DNA of 64,000 bases, from contig JANTQF010000137.1 of assembly GCA_032988165.1 (NCBI GenBank), positions 23,405-87,404 of the forward strand, read 5' to 3'. Below, in pieces: positions 46,808-59,264 of the stretch. A program made the translations under genes and the position numbers. This DNA comes from Emmonsiellopsis sp. PD_33 (taxonomy: Eukaryota; Ascomycota; Eurotiomycetes; Onygenales; Ajellomycetaceae). The first letter of the stretch is position 1, and every line of letters starts with the position of its first letter. The notes beneath the pieces are model-generated. The model was not told the origin of the DNA. It did not search any database and saw only the letters and a program-made list of their open reading frames with translations.

Positions 46808-47663
46808 AGACCTGAGACGAAGGGACGCTTTTTGTTTTGCAAAATGGTTGTTCAGAACCCAGTTGGCTTGCTAGCATGCTAATATATACCTGGTCTGACA
46901 ATCCATTGAAGCTATATAAATATATTCACGGCACCTGGATGGAGCAGAGCAGTCTAGTTTAGCTACTCTTGGACTACTACCTACCCTTTGCTTTCCTTTT
47001 CATCTCATATTACATCCTGGGAGAGCTAAAAGGTTCTGTCTGCATTTACCTTCTTTTCAAAAGGAAAATCCAACCAGATATCCCCTGGGGGATTTCTTTT
47101 ACCCCCCGAAGTTTACCCCTTTTCCTTCTCCCATAAAAGATTGTGGAATTGTGCATTATAGCTGATTGTTGATCCTATTTGTTAATGAATAAACAGAAAA
47201 CTTGTGGAAGGATGTATATCACCCAGGCCTCGCCAGTGTATTTTGGGACTATTGTCAACCATTGAGCTTCATCCACTTTGTATGTAACTTGCTTCAAGCC
47301 AGTCCGAGGAAAAGAAGGGCAAATCTCTGCCAATATCAGTTTTGGGGGGCTTGCCATGCTGTTACCGATCCCGATCTTCCATATGCCTCAGCAATCCATG
47401 AATAGAGCAAACACCATCCATCCATCCACACTCAAATTCCCAACCGACCATATTTAAGGAGCCATTGCAACTGGATAGAGAGGCAGAGCCCCGAATTTGA
47501 GATTCGCACCCATATGCAGCGTCGATCATCGAACCCGTTTTCGCAATAAAACCACATCTTGCTCCAACCCCTATGCAGCCTCCCCCCAATTATAATCCAG
47601 CCAATGCAGTGCTTGGGCTCTTATCACACTGCGTGGGAGTGTTCGTTGATGTATGTATGTACA

Positions 47664-48207
47664 TGTACGGAGGGCGCTATCAAAAGTATTGTGCCAGTAA
47701 AAAAACCACTAGTCAATGCCACAGGTTTTAGGCTGTATTTATTCACCTCACTATTTATTAATTATGCATGCATATATCATTAATCTATCTAAATTCCAGT
47801 ATTTAGCCCTGTTAAAAAGAGGAGGAAGGCCTTTAATATCATAATTAAATCATACTGAATATGTATACTCTTTAAAAGAGAATACTAGGTCACATAGCTT
47901 AATAGATTGTCTATATAGATAACTGCATAAGTAGCATAATTATTAATATCCCCTTGTCCATTTTTTCTTCACCAATTAGTGTGGTATTAAAAGAAGCCCT
48001 TTTATTTGCTGAAGGGGGTCTCTAGCCACTGAAAGTAGAGTAAATTACAGCTTTTTGGCCTATGAACAGCCCAGAAAAAAAGGTGCTAATTGGTGAAGAA
48101 AAAATGGATGAGGGGATACTTGTAATACTATTCAAATCTATTACTAGTGGTAAAATTAGCTGCTTGGTGGTGCAATACTTTTGAGAGTGCCCTCCGTACT
48201 GTAAATC
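47664..48207. mobile_element. MITE-like element with nested inverted repeats
   Basis: Outer arms: TACGGAGGGCGCTATCAAAA (from about 47668) is matched on the opposite strand near 48174-48204 by ACGGAGGGCACTCTCAAAAG; both continue as AGTATTG. Inner arms: 47949-47979 (TTTTTTCTTCACCAATTAG) is matched in reverse by 48086-48116 with two mismatches in 31 nt. A shared ACCACTAGT lies between the outer and inner arms on both sides. The left arm is about 200 nt longer, suggesting an insertion. No coding capacity. The outer end GTACGGAG resembles ends of many short fungal repeats. A target-site duplication was not clearly seen. Confidence 0.65.
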
Positions 48208-50458
48208 ACACACCTGCACAATGTGCATGGCACTCTCCGCAGAACAATCATCAGGCCAGTTGTCAATAGCCTAGTTTATGGGTTATGTGCGACATGCCTT
48301 ATCGGGTGCGCATCGGGTAGCCTTTTCTGTTCGTTAGCCGATATTTTTTTCGATGCATCGCATTTTGAAGAGTGGTTCAGGCGTACGCTGCATCTCCCGA
48401 TTGCCCACGGCTGAACACCCGGGATTCCGTTCCCGTTGAGGAGCGTGCTTTTTGTGCAGAAAAGGACGCGTAGCTAGGGAGATGTTACCATGCGCTCTGT
48501 TTGCATGGGCTTCCAAGAGCACGTTGCGTTGCTCCCTACCTCTACCGGCAGTCTGAAGATATTCCGCTTTCTCTCTAGTTTCTTCTGGATTGGCTTTGGG
48601 CTCCGATGTATTCGTAGACTTCTTCCACAAATTGTGATAAGATACTTTGCTTGGAAGAGTTAAGTCAATAGCTGGTAGTACTCAAGCTAATTGATAGACC
48701 CCATGAGATGTTATATCCAGACCCGAATTTCACTAGGAAGTTGTATCAAGCCTCCCATAGATAACATAGGGAAATGTGCCAATTGAGCACGCCACTGCAT
48801 CCATCTATCCTTTGGTGAATGACTGGTAGAGCACAATTAGACTTTGCCCTCATGTTCAAGGACACTCTTACCACAGTGCAGGGATTGTACTCGAAGACTG
48901 AAGTTATTACTGGATGCCGCCTTGCAAGGTGCCAAATTCATGGACTTTCTTTAGGGGAACCGCGCTGAGAGATATACCTCAACCGTTGGCATTGCCATCG
49001 AACTGTACCGCTAGGAAAACGGTACAAATAGAACATAGAAAAAAAGGGAAAAAAGACAAAAAGCTTTGTTTGACTCTGATATGTCCTCTCAAGGAGAGTG
49101 GTTCTTGTTCAAATCAGGGGAACCGGTGATATAGGAGACGATCATGGCGAAGGATGGTTGATATGAACCCCTCACAACCCTCTGCATCCTATCCAAGACG
49201 GTTAGGGAACTGCGGGCAAGCATACCATAGCACGATATAGAACCGTAGCAAAGCGGTTCTTCTTCTTTGCAAAGCGAATCCATACTACCTATCATCTCCT
49301 CCCAGTGAACAGACCTCTCTGCTTGAAATTCAGACCCTCCCTCTACCATTGCATACCAACCTCCGGATCTTTCAAAATCTGCCGCTCCCCTGTCCATCCT
49401 TTGATTGCCCCTGCATCTCACGTGTCTCTCTAAATCCTGGCAATGGATCCTCGATATTACCAAGGCTAGGCTGGCAGCTGGCCACCCCCTGTTTAAAACT
49501 CTTCGAAACATTCTAGAATCCCGCTCGATCCCACGCCCTAAAAAGGTAACGACATGACCTCCCCCACGGGCGAACGGAGTAGACACAGGGGGGGTATTAC
49601 GAGTTAGAATAGTGCTGAAGGGAAAGAACAATCTTTCATTTGGCAAGGGTTTGCGCAGGCATATCTAGGAATGAGTTAGCAAAGAGATTGTATGTGTATA
49701 GAGTAGTTTGGAGGGGACTGAGCGTCAATATCTTCATATAATGTAATCTGGAAAGGATTCCGAGGGAAGAGGGGTAGGGACGGGGATGGAAGAAGGTAAA
49801 CGCGCCGAGATAGAACGACATGCAGGGCACGGGAAGCCCAAGTGAGACATTTTGATATATGGATAGACGTATGGACGGCGTTTCATAGATTTAAGTTTGC
49901 TAGAATATGCAGGAGATTAGTCAGGGCTTCCTTGTTAAATGTCTTTCTGTCCACAAGCTGCGCCTCGGAAGTTTAGATGTCATAAACTAGTCCCTGAGAC
50001 CAGTCTCGTGAACAGCTAGATGGTGTCCAGGTCGAGCGATGATATATTGCCGGGTGATGTATGTCGTGGTTAGCTTCTCAGGTGCTTTATTGTCTGTTGA
50101 GGAGGCAAGGGTGCTCAGCACTGCTGAGGTAGGGGGTTAGGAGCTAGAAGTAGGGGTCGTGTTTCGAACTTATTTGATTCGTGTTGGCAACCTTGGGGCC
50201 GGAATTTTATATGTGATATCCAAGCTTCTTAGTAAGATGATATCGGCAGTGACAAGCAATAATATCACCTTGGAGTGAGCGCATATATGGCGGGTATGAG
50301 AAGACAGTGCAATTGATAATTGGGATGATTACTTCAAGGAGGGAAACTTGCCAGATTACATGGTAACTAAGTGGGAAGGACAACAGGAATTCATTTTTCT
50401 ACCCCTCTTTTGGTATCAATCACGCAACAGTAGATAGAAATCTACAAGGGCACTCGAG

Positions 50459-50510
50459 CATGGACGAGGGTATGTTGTCGTCCATGTGATGAGGTATCAA
50501 CAACCTCATC
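50459..50510. repeat. Two adjacent perfect stem-loops
   Basis: CATGGACGA (50459-50467) pairs with TCGTCCATG (50478-50486). Directly after it GATGAGGT (50488-50495) pairs with ACCTCATC (50503-50510). Stems are 9 and 8 bp, loops 10 and 7 nt, and one base separates the hairpins. Confidence 0.7.
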
Positions 50511-53500
50511 TCGATCCATTCTGGGCCTGACCATGAAAACTTGCACTCTGCATATTGAACGCATCAAACAATATCGTTATCCATACTCCATACGCGAGTC
50601 AACCAATACCAATACTAATCTCCTGGAACGTCGACCTTTGCGGCCGAGTATCATCTATCGACCAATCCCGAAACTCTCCTACCAAACCATCAAAACTTAA
50701 CTTTTTGATTCATTTATTTCAGCGGCTCCATTTCATCATCAAACTTTGTCTTTGCGTCTTTTTCACGCCACGTGGTAAACTGGAGCTGAGGCCCGCACCC
50801 GCAAGTTACCAATTGGAAAGCTGTTTCAAGGTTTCATATGGCATCCATGGTTCGTTTCGACGGGTCAGACAGGCGTACCCAAGAACCGAAGGTCAACATC
50901 CACATGGTCTTCGTCTTGAAATATTTTCAATTTCAATTTGCAACCGCTTCCTGTTGCCTGTATGATAATATGGGTGGGGTCCTCAAGGCACAAAGACTGG
51001 TTGGTATCGGAACGAATTGAATGGCGATTCCCATGACGCATTCTTCGAGCTTTGACCCAGGCGGTGAATGCCCGTGTCGCCAATATATATGCAAGGCATT
51101 TTGTTGTTTATCCGAAAATTGAAAAGTGAGTCTTGATATGTAGCTACTCGTTCGGCGCTGCATCGAGAAAAATTATCAGTTGCTGGGCATTTGAAAAGCT
51201 TCGGGAATGGAGTAAATTTTTCTCTCTCTCGCACCACATCACATCCAATATTCGCAGCTTGCACTGCGTGCCAATAATCCCTCTTGAATGACGAAATTTT
51301 GGATTTTAAGCGGTCAGACCCTCTGGGCTGAACTTCCAGGCTGTACTCCGTAAAATGCTAGAATTGCCCAAAACGGGATAAACCGGGCTCTTTCATTGTC
51401 CCTTTGGCATGTACTTGGATATATCTCAGCCACCACGTGCTCTGCATGGTGCTGCTGCGGATATATTGGCGATAGCCACGCGCAAAGACCGATTCTGGAG
51501 GACATATTTCCGCACAACGGCATTTAGCCTGGTTATCAATCCGATCTCTGTTGTGTTCTGGCTGACCGCCGTGGTTGAGTTGATCTTGCAAGAACAGTTA
51601 CCTATCTCCTCCATATCTCTCAGCCGATATCGTACAGATGCGGGTTGATAAGCAGCGTCAGATGACAGTCGGAAATCGGGTTAATCTAACTGAAATATCA
51701 CAAAAATATCACAACAATGCTAGTCTGATATCGGGAAGAAGCCAGGGAAGAGACAAGACACGTGGATGGAATGGGGGAACGCCGTTTCATACAGGGTTTT
51801 TTCGTCCAAAAGCGATTTTTAGTTGAAAATCCTCGTAGCCAACCACAGTCAGAAAAATGATAAAACTTGATAGGCGATCAACAGACTCCGCGAACAATGG
51901 ATGTGAGTCCGCCAAGAGCAATTCCCAAGCAAACGCGACGCCAAACAAAGCAGCGTCACAATTCACAGTCAGGGAGCATGTCAGCCACGCTCCATACAGG
52001 CTGTCAGTACTCCGTAATCACTGTCAACTTCGCCGTTCTGTCAATGCCCATGGCCGCTGGGAATCTTATGAATTCTTGTTCCAGGAGCCGCACAGACTCC
52101 TATATCCCTGCCTCATTTGCATCCGGATTCCGGTCAGAAATAACACGATAGCCGAGGTTGTCTTGTTTCACATAGATGGTTCCGGATAATGATATCAGAT
52201 TGATAAGCTGATGTTATGCCAGGTGGACTCCAACTGTGAATCCTTATTTGAGCCCCATATTGAAACTCCAGGATCAGCATGGGCTTCAAGATCAGCCGTT
52301 GTGACCAGCGGAATTGACCAAGAGGAGAGGCTGTAGCACGGAACCACCGAGGCTGCATCGGATTTTGAGGCCGCCTTGAGGATTTGGAATGCATCCTTTG
52401 ATTCGCCAATCCCAACGGGAATCCTGGGCCAGCAGGACGATGAAACCACCAAGCACCACTTGCACTATCGTAATTTTCGGCCTCAGCCACGTGGAGATGC
52501 CTTGGCTAACTAGCTGGTTGTCAGCGGCCTCAATCAAAACGGGCGAAGAATCGCGAAGGAACTGTGATTTGTGACACGGAGATATCAAAATTGCACCGTT
52601 TGCACAGTTTGAGGCTGAGAGGCAATGGGCAGCGCACTAACGAATCCTCATCCTAGATCGATGCATGTCTTGAAGCTATTCAACCACATGGCAAGTAACG
52701 GCGCAAATCCTCCAGAAATATGACAGATCATATTTATTCTCCGAGTGATTGTCAAGCTCGAGCCTAGCCGGCTTTTCCCATCCTGTCTTTCTCCTTTCTA
52801 TAGGGAGCTAATTGAGCCAGCCCCTTGGCTCAAAACTTTCTGTTGGGAGGAGAAGCTGAAAACAACAACAAAGAGAAACTCGATCCAAGAACCAACTTCT
52901 GGACCAACTTTTCAAGCTCCTCTATGCCCTTCAGCCAATGCAGTGCGTCTATAGCAAGAGGCCCAAGCGCATCTCGAGACTCTCAGGCCATGTGGCAGGC
53001 GGAAGCTTCAAAAAAACGTGGTTGGGTGCTCGCATTCAACTTGAGCTCAGATCCCTCCGTGCGCAAGCCATCATCCACATCATTCGTATCATTGTTCGCC
53101 AGCCGATTGAAGTCATGTTTTCAGCCACAAGGCAGAGAGAAAGGCAATGTATGCGGTATCGCAAAAATGAATACGCCCCTGTTTTTCAGAGGAATCTTCT
53201 TGAAAATATAAGTTATTACTCCATACACTGGTCCGATCACTGATGAGAGGGAAAAATACAACAAACTCCTAACGCTGAAATAAAGAAATAAAAAACAAAT
53301 TTGCAATTCCTCCTCATGACTCGCGTGCAAGGGGCAAAAAAAAAAAGTCCGGTTCACCACGTTTTTCTTGACATGAAAGGAGCTAAAAACTTTTTACGCC
53401 TTCATCTCCACGTCTTTGTGGAGGTCCAATTTTTTTTTTGTTTTCCCACGTGGCATACCAGGATTTCAAACTGGATTGCAAATGCTTGCTGCTGCCCTGC

Positions 53501-55344
53501 TCAGTGCTGCGGCCCAAGAAGCCCAAGGCTGAGGCTGAGAAATCAGGGTATATTGGAAAGTTTGTTGGCTTGGCTCCCTTTTTCATGATTCTCTCTCAGC
53601 CTCGTCTTGTATGTTTTCCTTCTCCCTTTGGCCTGGATGCAATAAAATCCGTCATCCCTGCCCATCAAGAATGACGCAGATACAGATATGTTCCTTGAAG
53701 AGCGTATCGAGTCAACATGGTCAGATTGGGGGTTGAATGCCGAACAATAATTGCACCCCTGTATCCCTCTTGTGCCCCTGTCTGCTCTACTCATGGGGCT
53801 AACTCAACTTCTGGATCGGGATATTTAATAGTTGGGTTAAATCTACCCGAACCCGAACCGGAGAGTTTTTACCTCTCTCCACAAGCAGATAGCCAGGCGC
53901 TGCTTTTTTAACTACCCAAGTTTCAAATACATGGGCCCCTTGGAAGGAATTGGAGTGGTCACCACCACAAGATAGTTTTCATAAACATCCCCTGCTTCTG
54001 AGAAGCTGGCTGTGATGCAATGGCCAAAATCTCCATTTTCTCCTGCTCAACCTTTGCTCACTGGTTCCACACCGTCGGAAATGCTAATCAGACTTTATCA
54101 CCCGAGTCTTCCACCGCCTCTCTTTCCCAGATATGATAAAAACGTGAGACAGGGGAGGTATGGAGGCTCGGGTCAAGAAAATTAACCCCCCATTGATTTT
54201 CCCCATTTCGCTTTGCCGAATACGGGGTTGTATGGGGAATTATTCAATCATCAATGTAACCTTAATGGTGATCCATTAGCTAAAAGTATTCATCCTACCC
54301 ATATATAGATGATAGGCGTATTATTCGGTAAAAATATACATTGTCCTTGATTACCGAGATATTATTGGCCAACGGGGCAGGCAATCAATTAACTCCAGCT
54401 TTTCATTCGCTTGAACTCTGTAGCCTTACACGAGACGCCTCCAGACGCTCCCTATTGTGGCATATGGTGGGGGTTTGAATGTCTTTTTCTTTCCTTTGCT
54501 TTTTTTTTATTTTTTTACAAAAAGCTAGTGGGGAGGGAAGTGGGTGAGGCTTTGATGAAATTTTTTTTTTTCGTCTGGAGGTGACATTTTTCTGTAACCT
54601 TGAAATAAAAACGTGATTGGGATCCACTGCCACGTGTGGGAAATCCTTGTTGTTTATGGTGGGGCAAGATGGACATCTTGGTTAAAATAAAGAACGGGAT
54701 GGGACGGGCGAAGGTCCGAAGCACAGCTGAAGCGTTCTTTTACAAGTTGAAAGCGATGTATCCTGCTCTGGAGTACTGCTTGAAGAAGAGCAAGATTCTC
54801 TTGGTTGTGGTTATAATCAGTATCAATATCTGCATGCATTTTGTCTTTTGACGATGACTCTACATTCTTCCCCCACAGTCCACGGATTTTCAATATGATC
54901 GGTCTCTTATCAATTTTAGAACAAGACTGAGGGGGAAGTATGAGGATGCATCGCATGAGTCGTTGCCCGAAATTCATACACTAATCGGATTCGAAAATGC
55001 CCCAGCTTCTCTTCTACATACCTCCGCCATAATTTAAAGCAACCCATCCATCCATCCTGCACCAACACGTCCTCCCCGGTTCCGATTCACAGGTAACCCC
55101 CTGCTTCGGCATTCGAAAAGGAGGCACACATAAATGTACCGGCTATCCAAGTCAGGCGGTTAGGAGCGGTTCGACCTGCTCGGCATAATCCATGGCAATG
55201 TACGGCTAACTACCAAATCTATGAAGAAGGATATGCATTGCTTCAGCTCCGTCTCGGGGAGAGGAGTGAGGGGTTGCCGCCTGCAAGTTGATCGGAGCAG
55301 CTCCCTACTACATACATCGACACATGACACATTCTTCTCATACC

Positions 55345-55770
55345 AAGGCGATCGGGCGGGGGGGGAAGAGGTACCGAAGTACAGTACATATCCCGTTGAA
55401 CGTTGTTGATATCTATGCATTTCCCGAGCGAGTGGGACACCTATGCACCGTGCAGCCCGGGGGGAAGGGGGGGGAGGGAGGAGAGGTTTGCAACTTGCAA
55501 GGGGAGAGAAGGAGAAGAGATGCATACACCGGTGTAGGGACGGACGAGGGCTATCACCAATAATAATATTGGACTTGGTGCAGAACGAACGGGATGGATG
55601 GGTTTTTGTGCTTCATCCGAAGTTTCAAGGAAGAATAACTTGCATGTAGAAGGAGGAGTTGGGCAGTTCCCAACCCTGGGTTAAGGCCCAAAAAAACAAA
55701 AAATAAGCTTAACACGATTAAATTTCTCGCCGATGTTCTTTACCACCCCCCCTCCCCCCCCCCCGCCCTG
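55345..55770. repeat. Cluster of G-runs and a long C-tract
   Basis: G8 at about 55350, G6-AA-G8-A-G3 around 55458-55478, and a C7-T-C12-type tract around 55746-55765. These could form G-quadruplexes, on the plus strand for the first two and the minus strand for the last. Confidence 0.6.
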
Positions 55771-55930
55771 TCGTCCTCCCCGTTACTCCCTCCTATCCCA
55801 ATCCACCACCCCCTCTTCAAGATTGGCATCGGGCATTATCCCGAAAATAGGCGATGACAACTCTCATACGAGCCCACCTTCACCCCCCTGCATCAGTTCC
55901 TTGCAAGGGTTGTTGTTCAGCAATCCATGC

Positions 55931-55957
55931 CCCAAACCCAAACCCAAACCCAAACCC
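55931..55957. repeat. CCCAAA hexanucleotide array
   Basis: Four tandem CCCAAA units plus CCC. It is not the fungal telomere unit (TTAGGG), so it is an ordinary microsatellite. Confidence 0.85.
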
Positions 55958-58510
55958 GACTCCGAACTCACCCCCCTGAAATCCGATCATCAACCAAACC
56001 AACCCCAACACCCGCCAACGTCACGGCCGAATTCGCAATGGAACCTTATTCATCACACCGCCATCTTCAGATCGTATTACGGAGTCGAATAGATAGTCTA
56101 TTTGAGGGGGGAAACTTGCAATGAAATGACGGCAAACGGCAGCTCAAAATTTTTTATTAGTATTTATCGCGAGTTTGTCTGGTTTGTTTGAAGCGTTGGG
56201 TGTTGCATGTTGCATGTCTCCTCGTGGTTAGTTTACCGCGATGCAATGCATTGCAATGCCATGCCCGACCAAGCGGTAACTGGTTGGGTTGAACATGGGA
56301 AGTTAGTAGGTTACCTCCTGCTTGGCGCAGGATAGGTTTTTTATAAGAGGGTTTGTTTGTTCGATCTGATTGATTGGTGGGTGATGTTATTTTTACATAG
56401 CTGAAGGTACGAGTTGTTTCTTTAGCTAGGATTTCCTCCTTTAGCTCGATGTTGTTGCATCGACTATGTACCACCAGCCGCACCTGAATTGAAAGCCAGT
56501 CATAGGGCTTGCGATTCCGAGAAGGCGCTCTGTCATGTCTCACAAGTCAGGGTCTAACCAGGTTTAACTTTAGATGTATTTTGAGGGATGTAGGGGGGTG
56601 TGGTTTGGGTTGATCCAAGCCTTCAGGGGTTTTTTGTTGGGACATTCCTCGTATAGTAGTGACCATAAGGAGTACCCCCTTTAAAGAGAAGTATATACAC
56701 CCAGAGGGTCCCAAACCTTCAATCTATGTCTATCTATGATATTTCTCGGCCCTGTCCGCCCAGCCCTCGTTTGTACTCCGTACAGTGCTACTTGAAAGGA
56801 CGTCCATGCTTAAATCAAACCCGAACACGAGCAACACTGATACAAAATCTAGTCTGGGTGATGGCTGTGTGCTGCCAGCGTGGTCAATCATGACGATTCC
56901 GTGCTACGGTACACTGGGGACGTGTTTAGATCGTCCTGGGGCAACCCGAGATCTTGTCCTCTATTTTAATTTTTTTTTAAAACTTGAGATTCACAATTCC
57001 GTTTCGTCAAAAGGAAGAAGAATACGTCGATTATTATTTTAGTCTGTTAGACAGATATTCACCGAAATGCGAGCGTAGGGGTAACCTCTTATCAGATTTC
57101 AGCCAGGCTCTTGCTATTAAATGAATTCTCCTCGTCTCCCCGTCATCTAGAAACTCTTCATTACACACTGCAGGAGAGTTGAAACTTGGCGGTTCGAACT
57201 CCGACTTCCAGGCGTTTGCTGTTTTCGTGATGAACAAACACCAGCCTGTGGAGCGCCGAAGATGGGCGGATGGCCACTAAATTAGCGCCGAGGCCGGGCA
57301 GGTTGGTTTGAAAATGGGGATGATAATGGAGATGGGGATAGGGATGGGAAATGGTCGGTGAGACTGAGAGAGAAGAAAAGAGGCGTGCCCTAGAGGCTAG
57401 CCCTAGCCCTAATTCCAACAATTTCTCGACGACACCCCTCGAGAGCAACAAACGAACCAGCATCCCTTGCCTCATCCTCACGCCAAAACGCGAGCCGAAA
57501 TAATGCCGACGCCAGCGACACGGGTTCCTTTTCTCTGAGCCACGTTGTTGCTGGTCTGCTTGCTGCTGGCGTGCATGCAGCACGTTGTCTTGTCGGGCTA
57601 GCTGGGGGGGCAGAGGGGCTGGCGTTATTTTAGTTAGTTAGATTGCTCGCCCCAGCCCTGAATCAACCTTCACGAAGGAGCTAGGCTAGGGGCAGTTTAG
57701 GCGTGTGTTTCGGCTGGGGATTTTGTTGCTCACCCGCCCTAGCCTGGAGATATTCTGGTTTGCACGTGCTGGGATCGATCTGGAGAGGAGTAACTATTGT
57801 CTTCAATTGTCGGGCTGTATGGGTTACGCTTATCCATCTCCCTGCGGTTGGTTTATCATTGATGTCGTGATGATTTATCATTGGCCAAAGTCAGGGCTCC
57901 GTAGATAGTCGGCATCATGATTCATAACGTAACCAGCTAGAGGATCTAGTGCCAATTGCCACGTTATTGAGAACCCTTTTTCTGCGCTTTCACGTTTCTT
58001 CGCTGCTGGTCCCCCCACACCGGCAGGACAGTTGCGGGTTTGCCACCTGGAGGTTGGATGCAGACCGAACAGTGAGTGACAGTGACCAAGGGGAGACGAC
58101 AATCAACCCGGAGTCCATGACAATCCCACAGTCGATTCGGCGGTGGAGAGTCCGCTCGTTCGTCCAACAACCCGGCAGACCACGCTACAGAGCCACGAAG
58201 GATCTACGCCCGCCGAGTCTTTTTTCCTTTCTTTTTCCTCTTCTTTGTCGACGTCCAAGTCTTTTGCCCGTCTCCTGCTTCCAAACTCCAGTTTCTTGCT
58301 CTCTGCTCCAGTGCTCCCTCTCAATCCCGATCGCGGCTATTATTGCCATCCAGCAGCTGTCTGTCTGTCTGATATGATCCCTCTCCGCAGCGTCTAATAA
58401 TATAAGAAACAAAACGAATCCTCGTTTGCTTTCCGTGGTCGGCCATCGACGCCCCCACCGCCCAACCGGATCAGCCAGTTCTCATCTCGGGATCAACCAG
58501 CCAGGGACCT

Positions 58511-58539
58511 CAGGATTCCAGGATTCCAGGATTCCAGGG
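58511..58539. repeat. 10-nt tandem repeat in the flbA upstream region
   Basis: Nearly three perfect copies of AGGATTCC-type decamers, about 750 nt before the flbA ATG. Confidence 0.8.
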
Positions 58540-58889
58540 TACCGCCTGAACCAGCAAATTGCAAAAACAACACGCCGACAGCACTGCGGGCGTGGGATTA
58601 TTGTGAGATTTCGTACCGTACCTGTACATAGCTAGCATTTATTGCCGACGCCTTTGCAACCACCCGGGTATCCAGGCCCTTTTCTGCTGCGTATGACAGA
58701 TGCAGCTTTTGTTCTGCTTATAACAGCCCTCTTATTATCCTCCCCCCCGCCTCTCGCCTCGCCGTGAATAGTTATTAGTTGTTGCTGGCACAGGCCTGCC
58801 CGGGAAGATATCGGCTCCCTGTCCTGATCCATTCTCCATCGATCTCCCGCAGTCTGGCTTTTCTCTCACTCCTGGGTGGCTTGTTTCAG

Positions 58890-59034
58890 GTATGTCTGTC
58901 CCCATCATCCCATCGCCATGTGCTCATCCTCGTCGTTCTCCATCTTGACTCCCTCCCCACTCCCCGCCTGCCCAACCAACCAGGGCACCATCACAATCTT
59001 ACCGTTGATGGCTTGTTATTTCGTGTTTTGCTAG
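58890..59034 (+). promoter_or_regulatory. Putative 5'-UTR intron of flbA
   Basis: A strong donor TTTCAG/GTATGTCTG is followed 145 nt later by TTTTGCTAG, in pyrimidine-rich leader sequence. A second acceptor, TTTTATTAG, ends at 59245. This is inferred from splice motifs alone. A long spliced leader would fit a regulated developmental gene. Confidence 0.35.
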
Positions 59035-59264
59035 CGCTGTCCACTTTGTTTGATTAACGCCCGTCCTTATTTTCGGCTGTATTTCTATGTTTTTTTTACT
59101 TTCTGGCCTCACCTCCTGTCACAGACTTTTGCTAATTTTTCGTTGGCTCGGGCGCCTTTTCTTCAGTCGGCCCCAGCCTTAATTATTTGTGGCCTCTTTT
59201 GCCTCGCTCCCGACTTTCTCCCCTTGGCTCTTCGTGTTTTATTAGGTCCCGGTGTCGTCTTTCA

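Larger units (their letters stand above)
46808..59264. other. 12.4-kb region without a convincing gene, upstream of flbA
   Basis: Reading both strands I find no ORF with recognisable sequence or consistent splice joins. The longest candidate, 49089-49646 minus (185 codons), has no recognisable feature. The region contains an inverted-repeat element (47664-48207), paired hairpins (50459-50510), G- and C-homopolymer tracts (55345-55770), a CCCAAA array (55931-55957), a 10-nt tandem repeat (58511-58539) and a plausible 5'-UTR intron (58890-59034). Elsewhere intergenic spaces here are 0.3-2.3 kb. Confidence 0.5.

Noticed and set aside
49089..49646. 185-codon ORF on the minus strand in the gene-poor region
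   Set aside because: No recognisable motif, signal or splice structure, and the composition looks like translated non-coding DNA. Kept out of the gene list.
52825..53243. Overlapping plus-strand ORFs of 101-128 codons
   Set aside because: Two frames compete over the same DNA, neither resembles a protein, and no splice signals make a longer gene.
55931..55957. CCCAAA repeats as interstitial telomere sequence
   Set aside because: The unit is not the fungal telomere repeat (CCCTAA), so it is treated as a plain microsatellite.
57189..57202. GGTTCGAACTCC resembling a tRNA B box
   Set aside because: The match to the B-box consensus is off by one position and no A box or acceptor stem could be paired around it.
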